The notes below the pieces were generated by a model. It saw only the letters and a list, made by a program, of their open reading frames with translations, was not told the origin of the DNA and did no database searches. Shown in pieces: positions 53,641 through 63,282 of a stretch of 64,000 nucleotides of DNA. The stretch is taken from positions 1,240,001-1,304,000 of the forward strand of contig NZ_CP139972.1 in NCBI RefSeq assembly GCF_034424315.1. The letters are read 5' to 3'. A program made the position numbers and the translations under genes. Each line of letters begins with the position of its first letter. Position 1 is the stretch's first letter. This DNA comes from Chitinophaga sancti (lineage in GTDB: Bacteria > Bacteroidota > Bacteroidia > Chitinophagales > Chitinophagaceae).

Positions 53641-55203
53641 TTATACTTCCCCCTGCTCCTCCACCTCTACCGGCTTCACATCATGCGATATATCCAACTG
53701 CTCCAGATCCCGGTCCGCCGGCGTATTCAACACCTTACCATCTGCATCAAACCTCGCCCCATGACAAGGACAATCCCAGGACCGCTCCGCGCTATTCCAT
53801 CCCACCTCACACTTCATATGTGTACACACCGGGTTTACCGCATGCAGCATCCCTTCTTCATCCTTAAACATAGCCACCCGATGCCCTTCATAATTCACTA
53901 CCTGCGCCTCTCCCGGTGCCAATTCCGCCAACTCCGTCAGCTTATGTGCAGGAAGCAATTTTCCGAAAAACAACTTCACCACATCCGCATTATGGGTCAC
54001 AAAATTTGTGAATCCAGCCACTGGTTTTATCCGGCTCGGATCAAATAATTTCTCCGTAGCCCGATGCTTACCCATGATGATATTCCGGATCAGCATCGCT
54101 GCTACCCCACTATACACCATACCATTGCCACCAAATCCTGTAGCTACATACACATTATCCGGCTGTCCGGGCAGATTCCCGATATAAGGCAATCCATCCG
54201 CAGATTCATAAAACTGCGAAGACCATTTATAGTCCACCGATTTCACGTTGAAATGCTCACGCACAAAAGCTTCCAGGTTACGGAAACATTGTTCTGTATT
54301 TTCCTGGTGCCCCGTTTGATGATCCTCCCCACCTGCTATCAAATATTTCTTCCCATTCACGTCCTGGGTCCTGAAATAATGATAAGGTTCATGCATATCA
54401 TAGATCAGTGAAGCTGGATACGCATTATCCGCCAATCTCACGGCCAGCGCATAACTCCGGTAAGGGATACAACGCAGGTGTACCAGGTTAATACCCGGTG
54501 GTACATGTGTTGCATACACGATATTCATTCCGGTAAACTCACCAAGGGAAGTCGCTACTTTAATATGCGTGGTATTATGAATCTGCATCACCCTGCAATG
54601 CTGCACAATTACACCACCAGCCTGTTCAAATGCGCGGGCTAGTCCATAGATATAAGCCAGCGGATTCAATCTGGCCTGGTCTGTGATTTTGTACGCCTTT
54701 GTAAATTGAAAAGGCACAGGCAGCTGATCCTGCATTGTAATGTTAATGCCTTGTTCCCGTGCAGACTTTGCAATGCTCTCCAGTGCCTCTGTTTGCTGTT
54801 CATCCTGCGCAAATAAATACGCATCTGTATAATCAAAGCCACAGTCTATACTGAAGCGCTCGATGTTCTGTTGTATCAGGCCAATGGCAGCCCCAACGGA
54901 TTCTCTCACCAGGCCCGCATCTTCCTTACTGAAATTTTTTGTGATCTGATCGTAGGAGGTATCCGGGATCGTGTTCAGGTGGGCAGTTGTGCCACCGGTG
55001 GTACCAAAACCAATGTTATTGGCCTCCAGCAACAGGCAGCGCTTACCTGCTTCCTGCAATAAAAGAGCGGTACTAAGGCCGGTGATTCCACCGCCTGCAA
55101 TGATCACATCGTAGGTGGTGGTATGATCAGCCATTAAGGTGGGTTGAAAAGGCTCTATGTTAGCCTGCCATAAACTGGTAGTGGATGCATCTCTTTGTAT
55201 CAT
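53641..55203 (-). CDS. FAD-dependent oxidoreductase with C-terminal Rieske [2Fe-2S] domain
   Basis: 520 residues. DAO-type FAD-binding N-terminus VIIAGGGITGLSTALLLQEAG (about 34-54, quoted VIIAGGGITGLSTALLL), GTTAHLNT, and late VATGFGGNGMVYSGVAA. The C-terminal Rieske domain has C460-T-H462 and C478-P-C480-H481 in CTHMKC and CPCHGARFD. This is the family of fused glycine/D-amino-acid-oxidase-like and Rieske proteins in soil bacteria, substrate unknown, likely cytoplasmic. Full length for the fusion. Flanked on both sides by repeat arrays. Confidence 0.88.
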   Translation of the reverse strand: MIQRDASTTSLWQANIEPFQPTLMADHTTTYDVIIAGGGITGLSTALLLQEAGKRCLLLEANNIGFGTTGGTTAHLNTIPDTSYDQITKNFSKEDAGLVRESVGAAIGLIQQNIERFSIDCGFDYTDAYLFAQDEQQTEALESIAKSAREQGINITMQDQLPVPFQFTKAYKITDQARLNPLAYIYGLARAFEQAGGVIVQHCRVMQIHNTTHIKVATSLGEFTGMNIVYATHVPPGINLVHLRCIPYRSYALAVRLADNAYPASLIYDMHEPYHYFRTQDVNGKKYLIAGGEDHQTGHQENTEQCFRNLEAFVREHFNVKSVDYKWSSQFYESADGLPYIGNLPGQPDNVYVATGFGGNGMVYSGVAAMLIRNIIMGKHRATEKLFDPSRIKPVAGFTNFVTHNADVVKLFFGKLLPAHKLTELAELAPGEAQVVNYEGHRVAMFKDEEGMLHAVNPVCTHMKCEVGWNSAERSWDCPCHGARFDADGKVLNTPADRDLEQLDISHDVKPVEVEEQGEV

Positions 55204-55329
55204 AGCTTCCGGATTTGATTCTTATAAGAGATACCATAATTTGTGCCGGATGCGATTTTAGGTTTGTGTAAATGGATTTCGGGGTATGATGGCCGCCGTG
55301 CTCGGCCCGCCACTGTTCGCCAGGATGTT

Positions 55330-56075
55330 CCCAATAAAAAACGGTACAATTTTCCACCGGCCTTCTCGCCCACAATATGCCCAATGAAAAATGATCGATT
55401 GTTCTACATTCCTCCTGCAAAAATCCTCAATAAAAAAGGTTCCATTCTTCACAGCTCTTCTCGTCCAGTATGCCAACTGAAAAATGATTTATTGTTCCTC
55501 CATCTTCCTCATCCAAAATATCACCAATAAAAAATGATCCCATTCTCCACCAGATATTCCCACTAAAAAATGATCCATCGTTCCTCCATTTTCCTCCTCC
55601 AAAATAGCCTCAATAAAAAGATCTCATTCTCCACCATCCACTTCCTCCAAGATATTCCAACTAAAAATGATCCATCGTTCCTCCTCCTTCCTCCTCCAAA
55701 ATAGCCTCAAAAAAAATCTCATTCTCCACCACCATCCTCCTCCAGATATGCCAACTAAAAAAATGATTTATTGTTCCTCCTTCCCCCTCCAAAAATCCTC
55801 AATAAAGAGATCTCATTCTCCACCATCCACTTCCTCCAGGATATTCCCTCTGAAAAATGATCCATCGTTCCTCCTCCTTCCTCCTCCAAAAATTCTCAAT
55901 AAAAAATGATCCTATTCTCCACCATCCTTCTCGTCCAGATATGCCAACTGAAAAATGATTTATTGTTTCTCCACCCTCCTCCTCCAGATATGCCAACTAA
56001 AAAATGATCCACCGTTCCTTCATCTTCCTCCTCCAAAAATCCTCAATAAAAAATGATCCCATTCTCCACCACCAT
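55330..56075. repeat. Degenerate ~95-100 bp tandem array built of two ~50-bp halves
   Basis: AAAAATGATCCATCGTTCC and AAAAATGATTTATTGTTCC alternate with GATCTCATTCTCCACCATCC and TCCTCCAGATATGCCAACT over about 750 bp. Strong strand asymmetry (pyrimidine-rich on the plus strand). It lies between divergently transcribed genes, so it is in the 5' flank of both. No coding origin found. Confidence 0.82.
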
Positions 56076-56270
56076 CCCCAAACTCCGCCCCAAAAACACA
56101 CAGCCGCCCTCCCACTCCGTAGATTAAATATTAAGAAAATATAATAATTATATTAATTTTACAAAAAATGTACGAATGCTTAATTTGCATACAATCTGTT
56201 TCAACCAATTTTCTGTCCAAACCCCAAAATACAGCTCCCAAAGCTGTAGCTAAAACCAAAAACGCGAGAC

Positions 56271-56681
56271 ATGTCTACCACGCCGCTAAAAAAAGTCTTT
56301 GCCGACACTACCGGCAAGACCAATCATTATGATGAGTACAAAATCGATCGTACTGGCAATCCTATTGTAATGAACTTATTTCCCGGCACCACCGGGCAAT
56401 CAGCAGTATCCGATGTGATCATTGACTCCAACAGGATAGGGAATAACATCCAGGGGGCTATTACCAGTTTCCTTCTCGGCACCGGCAATTCCCTGGTGAA
56501 CAGGTACCTGGAAGTCTATACCATCATCACAGATGTATCGACCGTCACCAACCTAACCAGCCTCGATTTCTCCCTCAGTGGAGGCAGCGCGCCTTACCGC
56601 TACAAAATGGAAAGAACCGTGCAGGAACAGGGCGATTCTGCCGCTTATAAGATCACGATTTACTTCACTGATTTCTCTTAA
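56271..56681 (+). CDS. Unknown 136-residue protein, operon partner of an outer-membrane protein
   Basis: No signal peptide or membrane helix. Contains IVMNLFPGTTGQSAVSDVII, ITSFLLGTGNSLVNRYLEV and a C-terminal beta-rich SGGSAPYRYKMERT to YFTDFS. Ten bases before the next gene, so co-transcribed. TTAATTTGC at about 56184 resembles a -7 element. Not recognised; possibly a self-assembling or secreted structural protein (inference only). Confidence 0.6.
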   Translation: MSTTPLKKVFADTTGKTNHYDEYKIDRTGNPIVMNLFPGTTGQSAVSDVIIDSNRIGNNIQGAITSFLLGTGNSLVNRYLEVYTIITDVSTVTNLTSLDFSLSGGSAPYRYKMERTVQEQGDSAAYKITIYFTDFS

Positions 56682-56690
56682 TGATTCCCC

Positions 56691-57911
56691 ATGAAACGAA
56701 TATCTTTTGTTATCGCCATCCTGGCCATGTTATGCCTGGATGTAAAGGCGCAACTGAATGTGGATACCACGATTACCCTGGACCTGTTGAAATCGCCGGT
56801 ATCGCCGGCCTTCAATATGCTGGGCATTTCCACCAGTGCAATAGAGCGGCCTTCTGACCTGAATAGTTTCCGTCTGTCTGTACAAAATGCAACAAATAAC
56901 CTGACGGCCATTCCGAATAGTTATGCTTTTGAAATTGCGCCGTTTTTATGGGGTGCAAAAAAGTATACCCTCAAGGATTTTGACAGTAGCCGGCATGCTT
57001 TCCTGCAATCCTTTACCATTTCTGCAGGTTTTACTCATATGGGGCCGGATGGGCAGGAAGATGTGGATAGTCTGAAGACGACTAAAGTGGCTTTTGGGCT
57101 TAAATTTTCGATTATCAGGCCGAATTGGTCTACTACTACCCGGAAGGCATATTGGGCGCTTATAAAGGCCCAGGAAGAGATCTTACAGGCATACGAGCTG
57201 CCGAATATGTATTCCGATTCCCTGCGGATCCTAAAAGACCTGCGGGTAGCCCTGGATAAAGATACGACCCTGACCCACGAAGAGAAAAGAATACGGAGGG
57301 CACAACTGGTCGCTGACTTACAGCGGATGCATAACCTGGTGGATTCCGTGCAGCAGGAAGGACTGCCTTCTACGGAACCATACCAGCGGGCAAAAGCGAT
57401 TGCGGCTGCTTTTCCTACAGAGCGGAAAGGCCCCTTCCTCGATTTCACAACGGGCTTAGTAGCCGATTTTCCGGATAACAGGTTTGACAATAGCCTGATC
57501 AATAAAGCCGGTGCCTGGTTAACGGGTGGTTATGAAAACGGGAATAAGGGTATCACCTCCATGTTTATCGTGCGTTATCTATATCATCCCGAGTTGATTT
57601 TTGCGGATCCGGCCGGCAAAGTGAGTGCAGATCATGCATCGACCTTAGATGCGGGTGCGCGTTTCTTGCTAAGTACCCTGAATGATAAATTTACGCTGAG
57701 TGGAGAAGCCTTGTACCGCAGTGTGATTGGGAGTAGTGTGCTGGATCCTTCGTGGAGACTGGTATTGAGCACCGAATATGAGATTGCGAAAAACCGGAAA
57801 GTGACCTTTTCGTTCGGGAGGAATTTTGATGGCGCGATCAGTAAAGGAGGTAACCTGGTGGCAGCGATTAATTTCATAGCAGGGTTTGGAGGGGAAAGGA
57901 AGTTAAGGTAG
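56691..57911 (+). CDS. Exported, probably outer-membrane beta-barrel protein
   Basis: 406 residues with signal peptide (to about DVKAQ, 20-21). Beta-rich, with FEIAPFLWGAKKYTL, FTISAGFTHMGPDGQED, TTGLVADFPDNRFDNS, GAWLTGGYENGNKGITSMFIV-type strands (WLTGGYENG) and a C-terminal FSFGRNFDGAISKGGNLVAA. A charged helical insert is at about 155-235 (RKAYWALIKAQEEIL and following). It is in an operon with the 136-residue protein, which might be its partner. No family assigned. Confidence 0.65.
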   Translation: MKRISFVIAILAMLCLDVKAQLNVDTTITLDLLKSPVSPAFNMLGISTSAIERPSDLNSFRLSVQNATNNLTAIPNSYAFEIAPFLWGAKKYTLKDFDSSRHAFLQSFTISAGFTHMGPDGQEDVDSLKTTKVAFGLKFSIIRPNWSTTTRKAYWALIKAQEEILQAYELPNMYSDSLRILKDLRVALDKDTTLTHEEKRIRRAQLVADLQRMHNLVDSVQQEGLPSTEPYQRAKAIAAAFPTERKGPFLDFTTGLVADFPDNRFDNSLINKAGAWLTGGYENGNKGITSMFIVRYLYHPELIFADPAGKVSADHASTLDAGARFLLSTLNDKFTLSGEALYRSVIGSSVLDPSWRLVLSTEYEIAKNRKVTFSFGRNFDGAISKGGNLVAAINFIAGFGGERKLR

Positions 57912-58092
57912 TTTTTTTACAGGAAGGTGGATTTTTAAATATTTTTGTATCTTAGCAATGCGAGCGACAACGATTCCACGAACAATTATTCTATTGAAAA
58001 CTGCCGTTGATAATCATTATTATCAATGACCAATGTCACAATTCCACCACCTTATTTCAATTACCTTTAAACTGATTTAAAAAATTCACGCT

Positions 58093-58308
58093 ATGAAAAA
58101 AAATGTCGGTACAATTGATGGATTGATCCGCGTAATTCTAGCCATCATTACCATCTTCCTGTTTTACAACAAGATACTTACAGACAGTCTTTTCATGATC
58201 ATAGCAGTTATTCTTCTGCTGACCAGTCTTACCGGCTTTTGCCCTTTGTATTCCCTGCTGGGATTGAAAACAAAGCATGAGGCACCGAAAGAGCCGGCAC
58301 GGAGCTAA
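58093..58308 (+). CDS. DUF2892 / YgaP-like two-helix membrane protein
   Basis: 71 residues. MKKNVGTIDGLIRVILAII is the DUF2892 opening, with two helices (about 10-30 and 35-53) and the LLTSLTGFCPLYSLLGLKT signature. The family is a small membrane module of unknown role, often linked to rhodanese domains; here it stands alone. A hairpin follows. Confidence 0.85.
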   Translation: MKKNVGTIDGLIRVILAIITIFLFYNKILTDSLFMIIAVILLLTSLTGFCPLYSLLGLKTKHEAPKEPARS

Positions 58309-58334
58309 TGTACTTGTCATAACAACAATAACGG

Positions 58335-58359
58335 GGCTGCTATCTTGGAGATGGCAGCC
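58335..58359 (+). terminator. Hairpin after the DUF2892 gene
   Basis: GGCTGCTATC pairs with GATGGCAGCC (58350-58359) around TTGGA; only a weak T-rich stretch follows. Confidence 0.5.
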
Positions 58360-58399
58360 TCTACTTATTTTAGAGCTTGTATTCCATTAACTATCTTTC

Positions 58400-59495
58400 C
58401 TTTATCCTTCTTCATACTGGTTAAAAATGGGTCTGTAAGTGGCTAAAAAGCGGGGGGCGGATTCGGTATATTTTAGGTGGGCGGATTCTATCAACTACAT
58501 TTCATTTCTTCCCATACTGGTTAAAATGTACCAGCAAGCAGCTAAAAGCGGGTGTCCTATTCGCTATCTATTTTGGGGGGTGTATTTTCCATCAACAACC
58601 TTTCCATTCTTTCTTCGTCATACTGGTTAAAATGTGCTAAAAAGCAGCTAAAGCGGGTGCACTATTCGCTATCCTTTTATGGGGGCTATATTTTTCATCA
58701 ACTACCTTACATTCTTCCTTCTTCATACTGGTTAAAATGAACCTGTAAGTAGCTAAAAGCGGGTGCTCTATTCGCTATCTACTTTAGAGGGCGGATTCTA
58801 TCAACTACATTTCATTTCTTTCTTCTTCATACTGGTTAAAATGTACCTGCAAGCAGCTAAAAGCGGGTGCTCTATTCGCTATCTACTTTAGAGGGCAGAT
58901 TCTATCAACTATATTTCATTTCTTCCCATACGGGTTAAAATGGACTAAAAAGCAGGTCTTCTATTCTCTCTCTATTTATGGGGGGTGTATTCTTCATCAA
59001 CTACCCTTCATTCCCTTCGTCATACTGATTAAAATATACCTGCAAGCGGCTAAAAGCGGATGCCCTATTCGCTATCTATTTATGGGGGGTGTATTCTTCA
59101 TCAACAACATTTCATTTCTTCCTGCATACTGGTTAAAATGGCCTGTAAGCAGCTAAAAGCGGGTGCCCAATTCGCTATCTATTTATGGGGAGTGTATTCT
59201 TCATCAACTACCCTTCATTCCCTTCTTCATACTGATTAAAATGGGCCTGTAAGTAGCTAAAAAGCAGGTCTTCTATTCTCTCTCTATTTATGGGGGGTGT
59301 ATTCTTCATCAACAACCTTTCCTTCCTTCTTCATACTAATTAAAATATACCTGCAAGCGGCTAAAAGCGGATGCCCTATTCGCTATCTATTTATGGGGGC
59401 TATATTTTTCATCAACTACCTTCCTTTCTTCCCATCTTCATACTGGTTAAAATGTGCTTGTAAGCAGCTAAAAAGCGGGTGTCCTATCCCTGAAT
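58400..59495. repeat. About 103-bp tandem array, eleven units
   Basis: ACTGGTTAAAATG (variants ACTGATTAAAAT, ACGGGTTAAAATG) recurs about every 94-111 bp from 58415 to 59443, each followed by CTGTAAGCAGCTAAAAGCGG, TTCGCTATCTATTTATGGGG and ATTCTTCATCAACTACC. It fills the 1.2 kb between the DUF2892 gene and the zincin-like lipoprotein gene. No unit carries a recognisable coding end. It is the longest array in the window. Confidence 0.88.
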
Positions 59496-59551
59496 AATTC
59501 AATAAACTTGATCATCAGATTTTTAGTTTTTAAACCCTCAAAAGAACGACA

Positions 59552-61177
59552 ATGAAATGCCTGTCTCTCACAATGGCTGTGGCTTGCCTTGCCCTCAGCT
59601 GTAACAAAGAATCAAAGGTCCGACCTGACCGAAACAATGAACTGGCTGTAGCCGCCGCTGCGGGCGATGCTTACACCTGGCCCACGTACTCCCCCACACT
59701 CAATTACAATTTCAGAAGTGAGTACCCTTCATTATCAACTCCTGCGAACATCCTGAATGATTGTCCGCAGGTAGTAGGCACCCAATCCTCCAACTGGTTT
59801 ACATTCCGCTGGGGGCCTAACAAAAATTCCAAAGTGACCAGTGCCGCCATTACGCCCATGCTGGCACGACTGAACAAAGACTTTGCCTACTTCCGCGACA
59901 CCATGGGCTGGCCGCCGGATCTGCGGGCAAAAAAAGGGTATAAGAGCGCCGTATACCTGTATGGCTCCGGCCTCTGTACTGACAATGCATCGAACACGGA
60001 TTTAGGTGGCTGGCAGAGCGCCATCTATTACAATGGTACCAGCTGGCCTATGATCCTGGCCTCGTATTACCCCGTGTATGCATTCGATCCCTCGAACACC
60101 GCATCGGACGCGGTTTTCCAACAGGGAGCCATGGTACACGAAGGGATCCACGCAGTGCTGGCAGACCTACCCGGCGCCAGGAATGCAGCCTGGTTCCACG
60201 AAGGTGGCGACGTATGGTTGCAACAGACAGCCGATGCCAGGAGGTCGAACAATTTCAGTTCACTGGGATTCCTGAATGGCACGGATTTCATTGCTCCGTT
60301 CATGCCGATTGAGTGCTACAGCGGCTGGCTGCAGGACGGGAGCTTTGGCGGCCCATCTGCCGAAGGCGTAAATATGTTCAACGGCTCCCAGCAGATCTGC
60401 ACCTGGCGTACGTTTTTAGGCGGACACCAGTACAGCAGCACCTTCCCAACGTTTGTAGGCAATGTTCTGGGAGATGGAGCAGTACCCTGGATCTGGCGGA
60501 ATGCAAGCAACCGTATCCTGGATGGTATGGCATCCGGACTTGGTGATACACAGCTGCGCAGACTGATCACGGAGTATAGGGCCAAACAGGCAACGGTCGA
60601 TTTTGGGAAATGGAAGAATGCCTGCCTGGCCCTGCTGAATGCGAATTTCGGGATGTCGATCGGGGCTGAGTGGCAACCCAGCTGGCTGAACCCGGCAGCC
60701 TGGATCGCAACGCCCTACGTAAAGACGACGAATAGCGGGGGTACACTGACGCCGGATACGCTCACTTTACCAGGATGGTCTGGCGCTAACCAGATACCGC
60801 TGACGGTGAATGGCAGTACCGTAACGGTGAATTTCCAGCCGATCGGGGCAAATATGACCTGCCAGCTGGTGTATCGCAGTACGACAGGGGTGCCTGTGTA
60901 TAGCCCTTATGTGAGCAGCGGCAACTGTACACTAAGACTTGATGCGGCCCCGGCAAATGGGGTAGTCATTGCTGTTATAACCAGTACGGACTACACGTAC
61001 AATGGTGATGCGACCAGAAAGCTGAAGTATAATTACCGTCTGCAACTGGTGAGCGGGGTGAGTGGCGCAGCGGATATCCATACGAAATGGTATAATTCGG
61101 CTAGTTTGGGAACGGCGAGAGAAATGCAGGGTGTTGTGGGCGTAGACTGGTCGAAGTATTGTTTCAGAGGAAAGTAA
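59552..61177 (+). CDS. Zincin-like lipoprotein (DUF6055-type putative metallopeptidase)
   Basis: 541 residues, lipoprotein signal with Cys17 (LALSC). The motif HEGIH at 196-200 (HExxH zinc site) is followed by WFHEGGDVWLQQ (214-225), whose Glu could be the third zinc ligand. The rest is a mixed catalytic domain to about 390 (FGMSIGAEWQPSWLNPAAW) and a C-terminal beta domain. Placement in DUF6055 is from memory. Probably a surface or periplasmic peptidase on a soluble or wall substrate. It is flanked by an eleven-unit array upstream and copies of its own 3' end downstream. Confidence 0.7.
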   Translation: MKCLSLTMAVACLALSCNKESKVRPDRNNELAVAAAAGDAYTWPTYSPTLNYNFRSEYPSLSTPANILNDCPQVVGTQSSNWFTFRWGPNKNSKVTSAAITPMLARLNKDFAYFRDTMGWPPDLRAKKGYKSAVYLYGSGLCTDNASNTDLGGWQSAIYYNGTSWPMILASYYPVYAFDPSNTASDAVFQQGAMVHEGIHAVLADLPGARNAAWFHEGGDVWLQQTADARRSNNFSSLGFLNGTDFIAPFMPIECYSGWLQDGSFGGPSAEGVNMFNGSQQICTWRTFLGGHQYSSTFPTFVGNVLGDGAVPWIWRNASNRILDGMASGLGDTQLRRLITEYRAKQATVDFGKWKNACLALLNANFGMSIGAEWQPSWLNPAAWIATPYVKTTNSGGTLTPDTLTLPGWSGANQIPLTVNGSTVTVNFQPIGANMTCQLVYRSTTGVPVYSPYVSSGNCTLRLDAAPANGVVIAVITSTDYTYNGDATRKLKYNYRLQLVSGVSGAADIHTKWYNSASLGTAREMQGVVGVDWSKYCFRGK

Positions 61178-61440
61178 AATGTGCTGAATGTTGCAGTTGC
61201 GGAGGTATTGCTTCAGAGGAAAGGAATATGCGCAGTAAGGGTTCTACCCGAAAAAGTATTGTTTCAGAGGGAAGGAAAACGGCTGTAACGATTGCATCTG
61301 AAAAGGTATTGCTTCAGAGGAAAGGAAAACGGCTGTAACGATCGCATCTGAAAAAGTATTGCTTCAGAGGAAAGGAATAACGTGCGGAACGATTGCACCT
61401 GAAAAAGTACTGCTTAAAAGAAAATACATACGCGCTGCAA
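61155..61440 (+). repeat. About 50-bp array of the zincin gene 3' end, six units
   Basis: GTATTGYTTCAGAGGAAAG appears at 61156 (gene end, KYCFRGK-stop) and again at 61205, 61256, 61306, 61356 and 61407 (last diverged). The first copy is preceded by an in-frame ATG at 61188 and reads MLQLRRYCFRGKEYAQ-stop. The next copies read KYCFRGKENGCNDCI-stop and RYCFRGKENGCNDRI-stop in their own frames. Confidence 0.88.
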
Positions 61441-61602
61441 AAGCTAATTTCAATTGCACCGAATTAAATGGGGGTTAATTATAGCCCCCATTTTTTATTG
61501 AGCAAGAATTATTCCCTATCTTGCATTTAAATCAAGGGGACATGAAGTAGATATTCTGAGAATTGTTAGCACCCAATTTTCCCAATTAATTTTCCGAGCA
61601 AT

Positions 61603-62391
61603 ATGGAAACCATACTTACCTACCTCATCATAGGCTTTGCGGTGGGCTATTTCGTATATACGCGGCTTTTACCACGGTTTCAAAAAAAGAAAAGACCATT
61701 TACGCCCGTATTTCTTAATCCGGATAGCACACTGAATGAAACACAGTATAGGAAGATTGCACTGGGAGCTATTTATAGCGAGATGACCCATGCATTTATC
61801 AATACCCTGGCTACAGGGCTTGATAAATCTTATGTGACTGGTACCCTGCTACATAATTACTGGAAACTGAAAAGCACCGGGGAAGCCAGGGCCAAGCTGG
61901 AATACCTGCGGGATAAGGGTTTTCGTTACTACCTGCCGGCTATTTACAAGGCTTTGATGGCTAAGACAACAGAAGAACAGGAAGTGATTATGGATGATTA
62001 TTTTATAGATGAGGAGGATCACGGAAAAGCGTTTGCACAACTGCATAACCTGCTGGATACGATGCCTGAATTGCTGCAGGACGGTATTCTTCAACACGAA
62101 CAGGATATTCTGAAATACGGGATGATAGGATGGGATTGTGGCCGGCTGGTCTTCCTGGCAAGGCTCTGCTACGAGGCCCGGATTATCACCGCAACAGAAG
62201 CCTGGGGTTTTATAGATGCAGCGCATGAACTGGCACGAATTACCTATGAAGATTGGGAATCTTACGCGAAAAGCTATGTACTGGGGCGTGCGATGTGGGG
62301 CGGTGTTCACTCCGGGAACCGGGATGTAGCGTCCATTACAAGGTATTTATTGGAACGGCAGGATAGCCCCTGGCGCCAGATGCCCTGGTAG
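61603..62391 (+). CDS. Membrane-anchored DUF1266 protein
   Basis: 262 residues. One N-terminal membrane helix (about 5-22, LTYLIIGFAVGYFVYTRL) then a helical cytoplasmic domain ending in the DUF1266 signature: MIGWDCGRLVFLARLCYEAR, EAWGFIDAAHELA and SWESYAKSYVLGRAMWGG-like sequence (YAKSYVLGRAMWGG). Function unknown; related proteins are often next to toxin or immunity genes. TATCTTGC at about 61517 may be its promoter element. Confidence 0.8.
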   Translation: METILTYLIIGFAVGYFVYTRLLPRFQKKKRPFTPVFLNPDSTLNETQYRKIALGAIYSEMTHAFINTLATGLDKSYVTGTLLHNYWKLKSTGEARAKLEYLRDKGFRYYLPAIYKALMAKTTEEQEVIMDDYFIDEEDHGKAFAQLHNLLDTMPELLQDGILQHEQDILKYGMIGWDCGRLVFLARLCYEARIITATEAWGFIDAAHELARITYEDWESYAKSYVLGRAMWGGVHSGNRDVASITRYLLERQDSPWRQMPW

Positions 62392-62650
62392 TATCAATAA
62401 TTATAAATGGCCAATTACGACAATATGCAGAAGAGGCTATTGAAACGCAAGGACAGCGCCAAATGCCCTGATAGTATCAATAATTATAACTGGCCACTTA
62501 CGACAATATGCAGAAGATGCTATTGGAACGCAAGGGTAGCACCAAATGTCAGATACCCTGGTACTATCAATAATTATAAATGGCCAATTACGACAACATG
62601 AAGAAGATGCTATTCGAACGCAAGAACAGCGCCAGATGCCCTGTTAGCAT
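62346..62650 (+). repeat. 83-89 bp tandem copies of the DUF1266 gene 3' end
   Basis: The gene end (LLERQDSPWRQMPW-stop plus TATCAATAATTATAA) is repeated twice with small deletions: TATCAATAATTATAA at 62392, 62475 and 62565. The first copy follows an in-frame ATG at 62407 and begins MANYDNMQKRLLKRKDS, matching the parent LLERQDS segment; a 7-bp deletion then changes the frame. Confidence 0.85.
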
Positions 62651-62679
62651 GAATGAATAGCTATAATTGCACCCTTTAA

Positions 62680-62699
62680 ACAACAACAACAACAACAAC
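62680..62699 (+). repeat. (CAA)n microsatellite just before a start codon
   Basis: About seven CAA/ACA triplets run directly into the ATG at 62700 and occupy the place of a ribosome-binding site. Confidence 0.7.
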
Positions 62700-63068
62700 A
62701 TGAAGAAGATCTTTAGATTTTACAAAACCGATGCCGGCAAGTGGTATATAGATTTACCTGAATGGACGGATGGCATTGAAGCCCTGCAGATGGTAGAGGG
62801 AGCTGATACCATGCTCGATACAGTGAGCAATCATACGAATGAATGTTATCTTGAACTGAGTGATACCCCTTTTGAAGAAGCGGATGTATTGAATCTGATA
62901 GAAAGCTTGCAGGATAGTATCAGCGGCGGGATTTATACGATGCCGCATTATAAGGGTACAGAGATTAATCACCAGATGTGGCTCTGCGGCGTGACGGAGT
63001 TTGTGTTTAATGGATTGCCACCAAAGATCTATGTAGGGTATCCGGATTGCAGTATCGATGCCAGCTGA
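62700..63068 (+). CDS. DUF6717-like small protein
   Basis: 122 residues from ATG 62700 (MKKIFRFYKTDAGKWYIDLP); the upstream in-frame extension is the CAA repeat. Features FYKTDAGKWYIDLPEW, GADTMLDTVSNHTNECYLEL and a C-terminal HQMWLCGVTEFVFNGLPPKI. I recall this pattern as DUF6717, a family without known function, some members in polymorphic-toxin immunity contexts. A 22-bp direct duplication of its last codons follows the stop (63069-63090). Confidence 0.6.
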   Translation: MKKIFRFYKTDAGKWYIDLPEWTDGIEALQMVEGADTMLDTVSNHTNECYLELSDTPFEEADVLNLIESLQDSISGGIYTMPHYKGTEINHQMWLCGVTEFVFNGLPPKIYVGYPDCSIDAS

Positions 63069-63257
63069 TTGCAGCACCGATGCCAGCTGTGAAGGAAAAT
63101 AATTTTGCTGCTACAACAAGCATCCCTTTAACCTATTCACCCAGGCACTCTTTAATGTAAAATTATCCAAAAATATCCTGCCAGAAATTTACATAAGTGG
63201 TAATGACCGTCATCATGGAAACAATTCATCATCATAGTACAGCTCCCCCCTAAAAGA

Positions 63258-63265
63258 TAGTTTTG
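63258..63265 (+). promoter_or_regulatory. -7 promoter element for the site-2 protease gene
   Basis: TAGTTTTG matches TAnnTTTG, 17 bp before the ATG at 63283. It implies a very short leader. Confidence 0.5.
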
Positions 63266-63282
63266 TATCAAATAAACTCCAT

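Noticed and set aside
53203..54048. 281-codon plus-strand frame with protein repeats
   Set aside because: The repeats come from the 87-90 bp array and the rest is antisense to the Rieske domain of the FAD oxidoreductase.
58400..59495. CRISPR array
   Set aside because: Units of ~103 bp are contiguous and diverged throughout, without constant repeat and unique spacers, and no cas gene is near.
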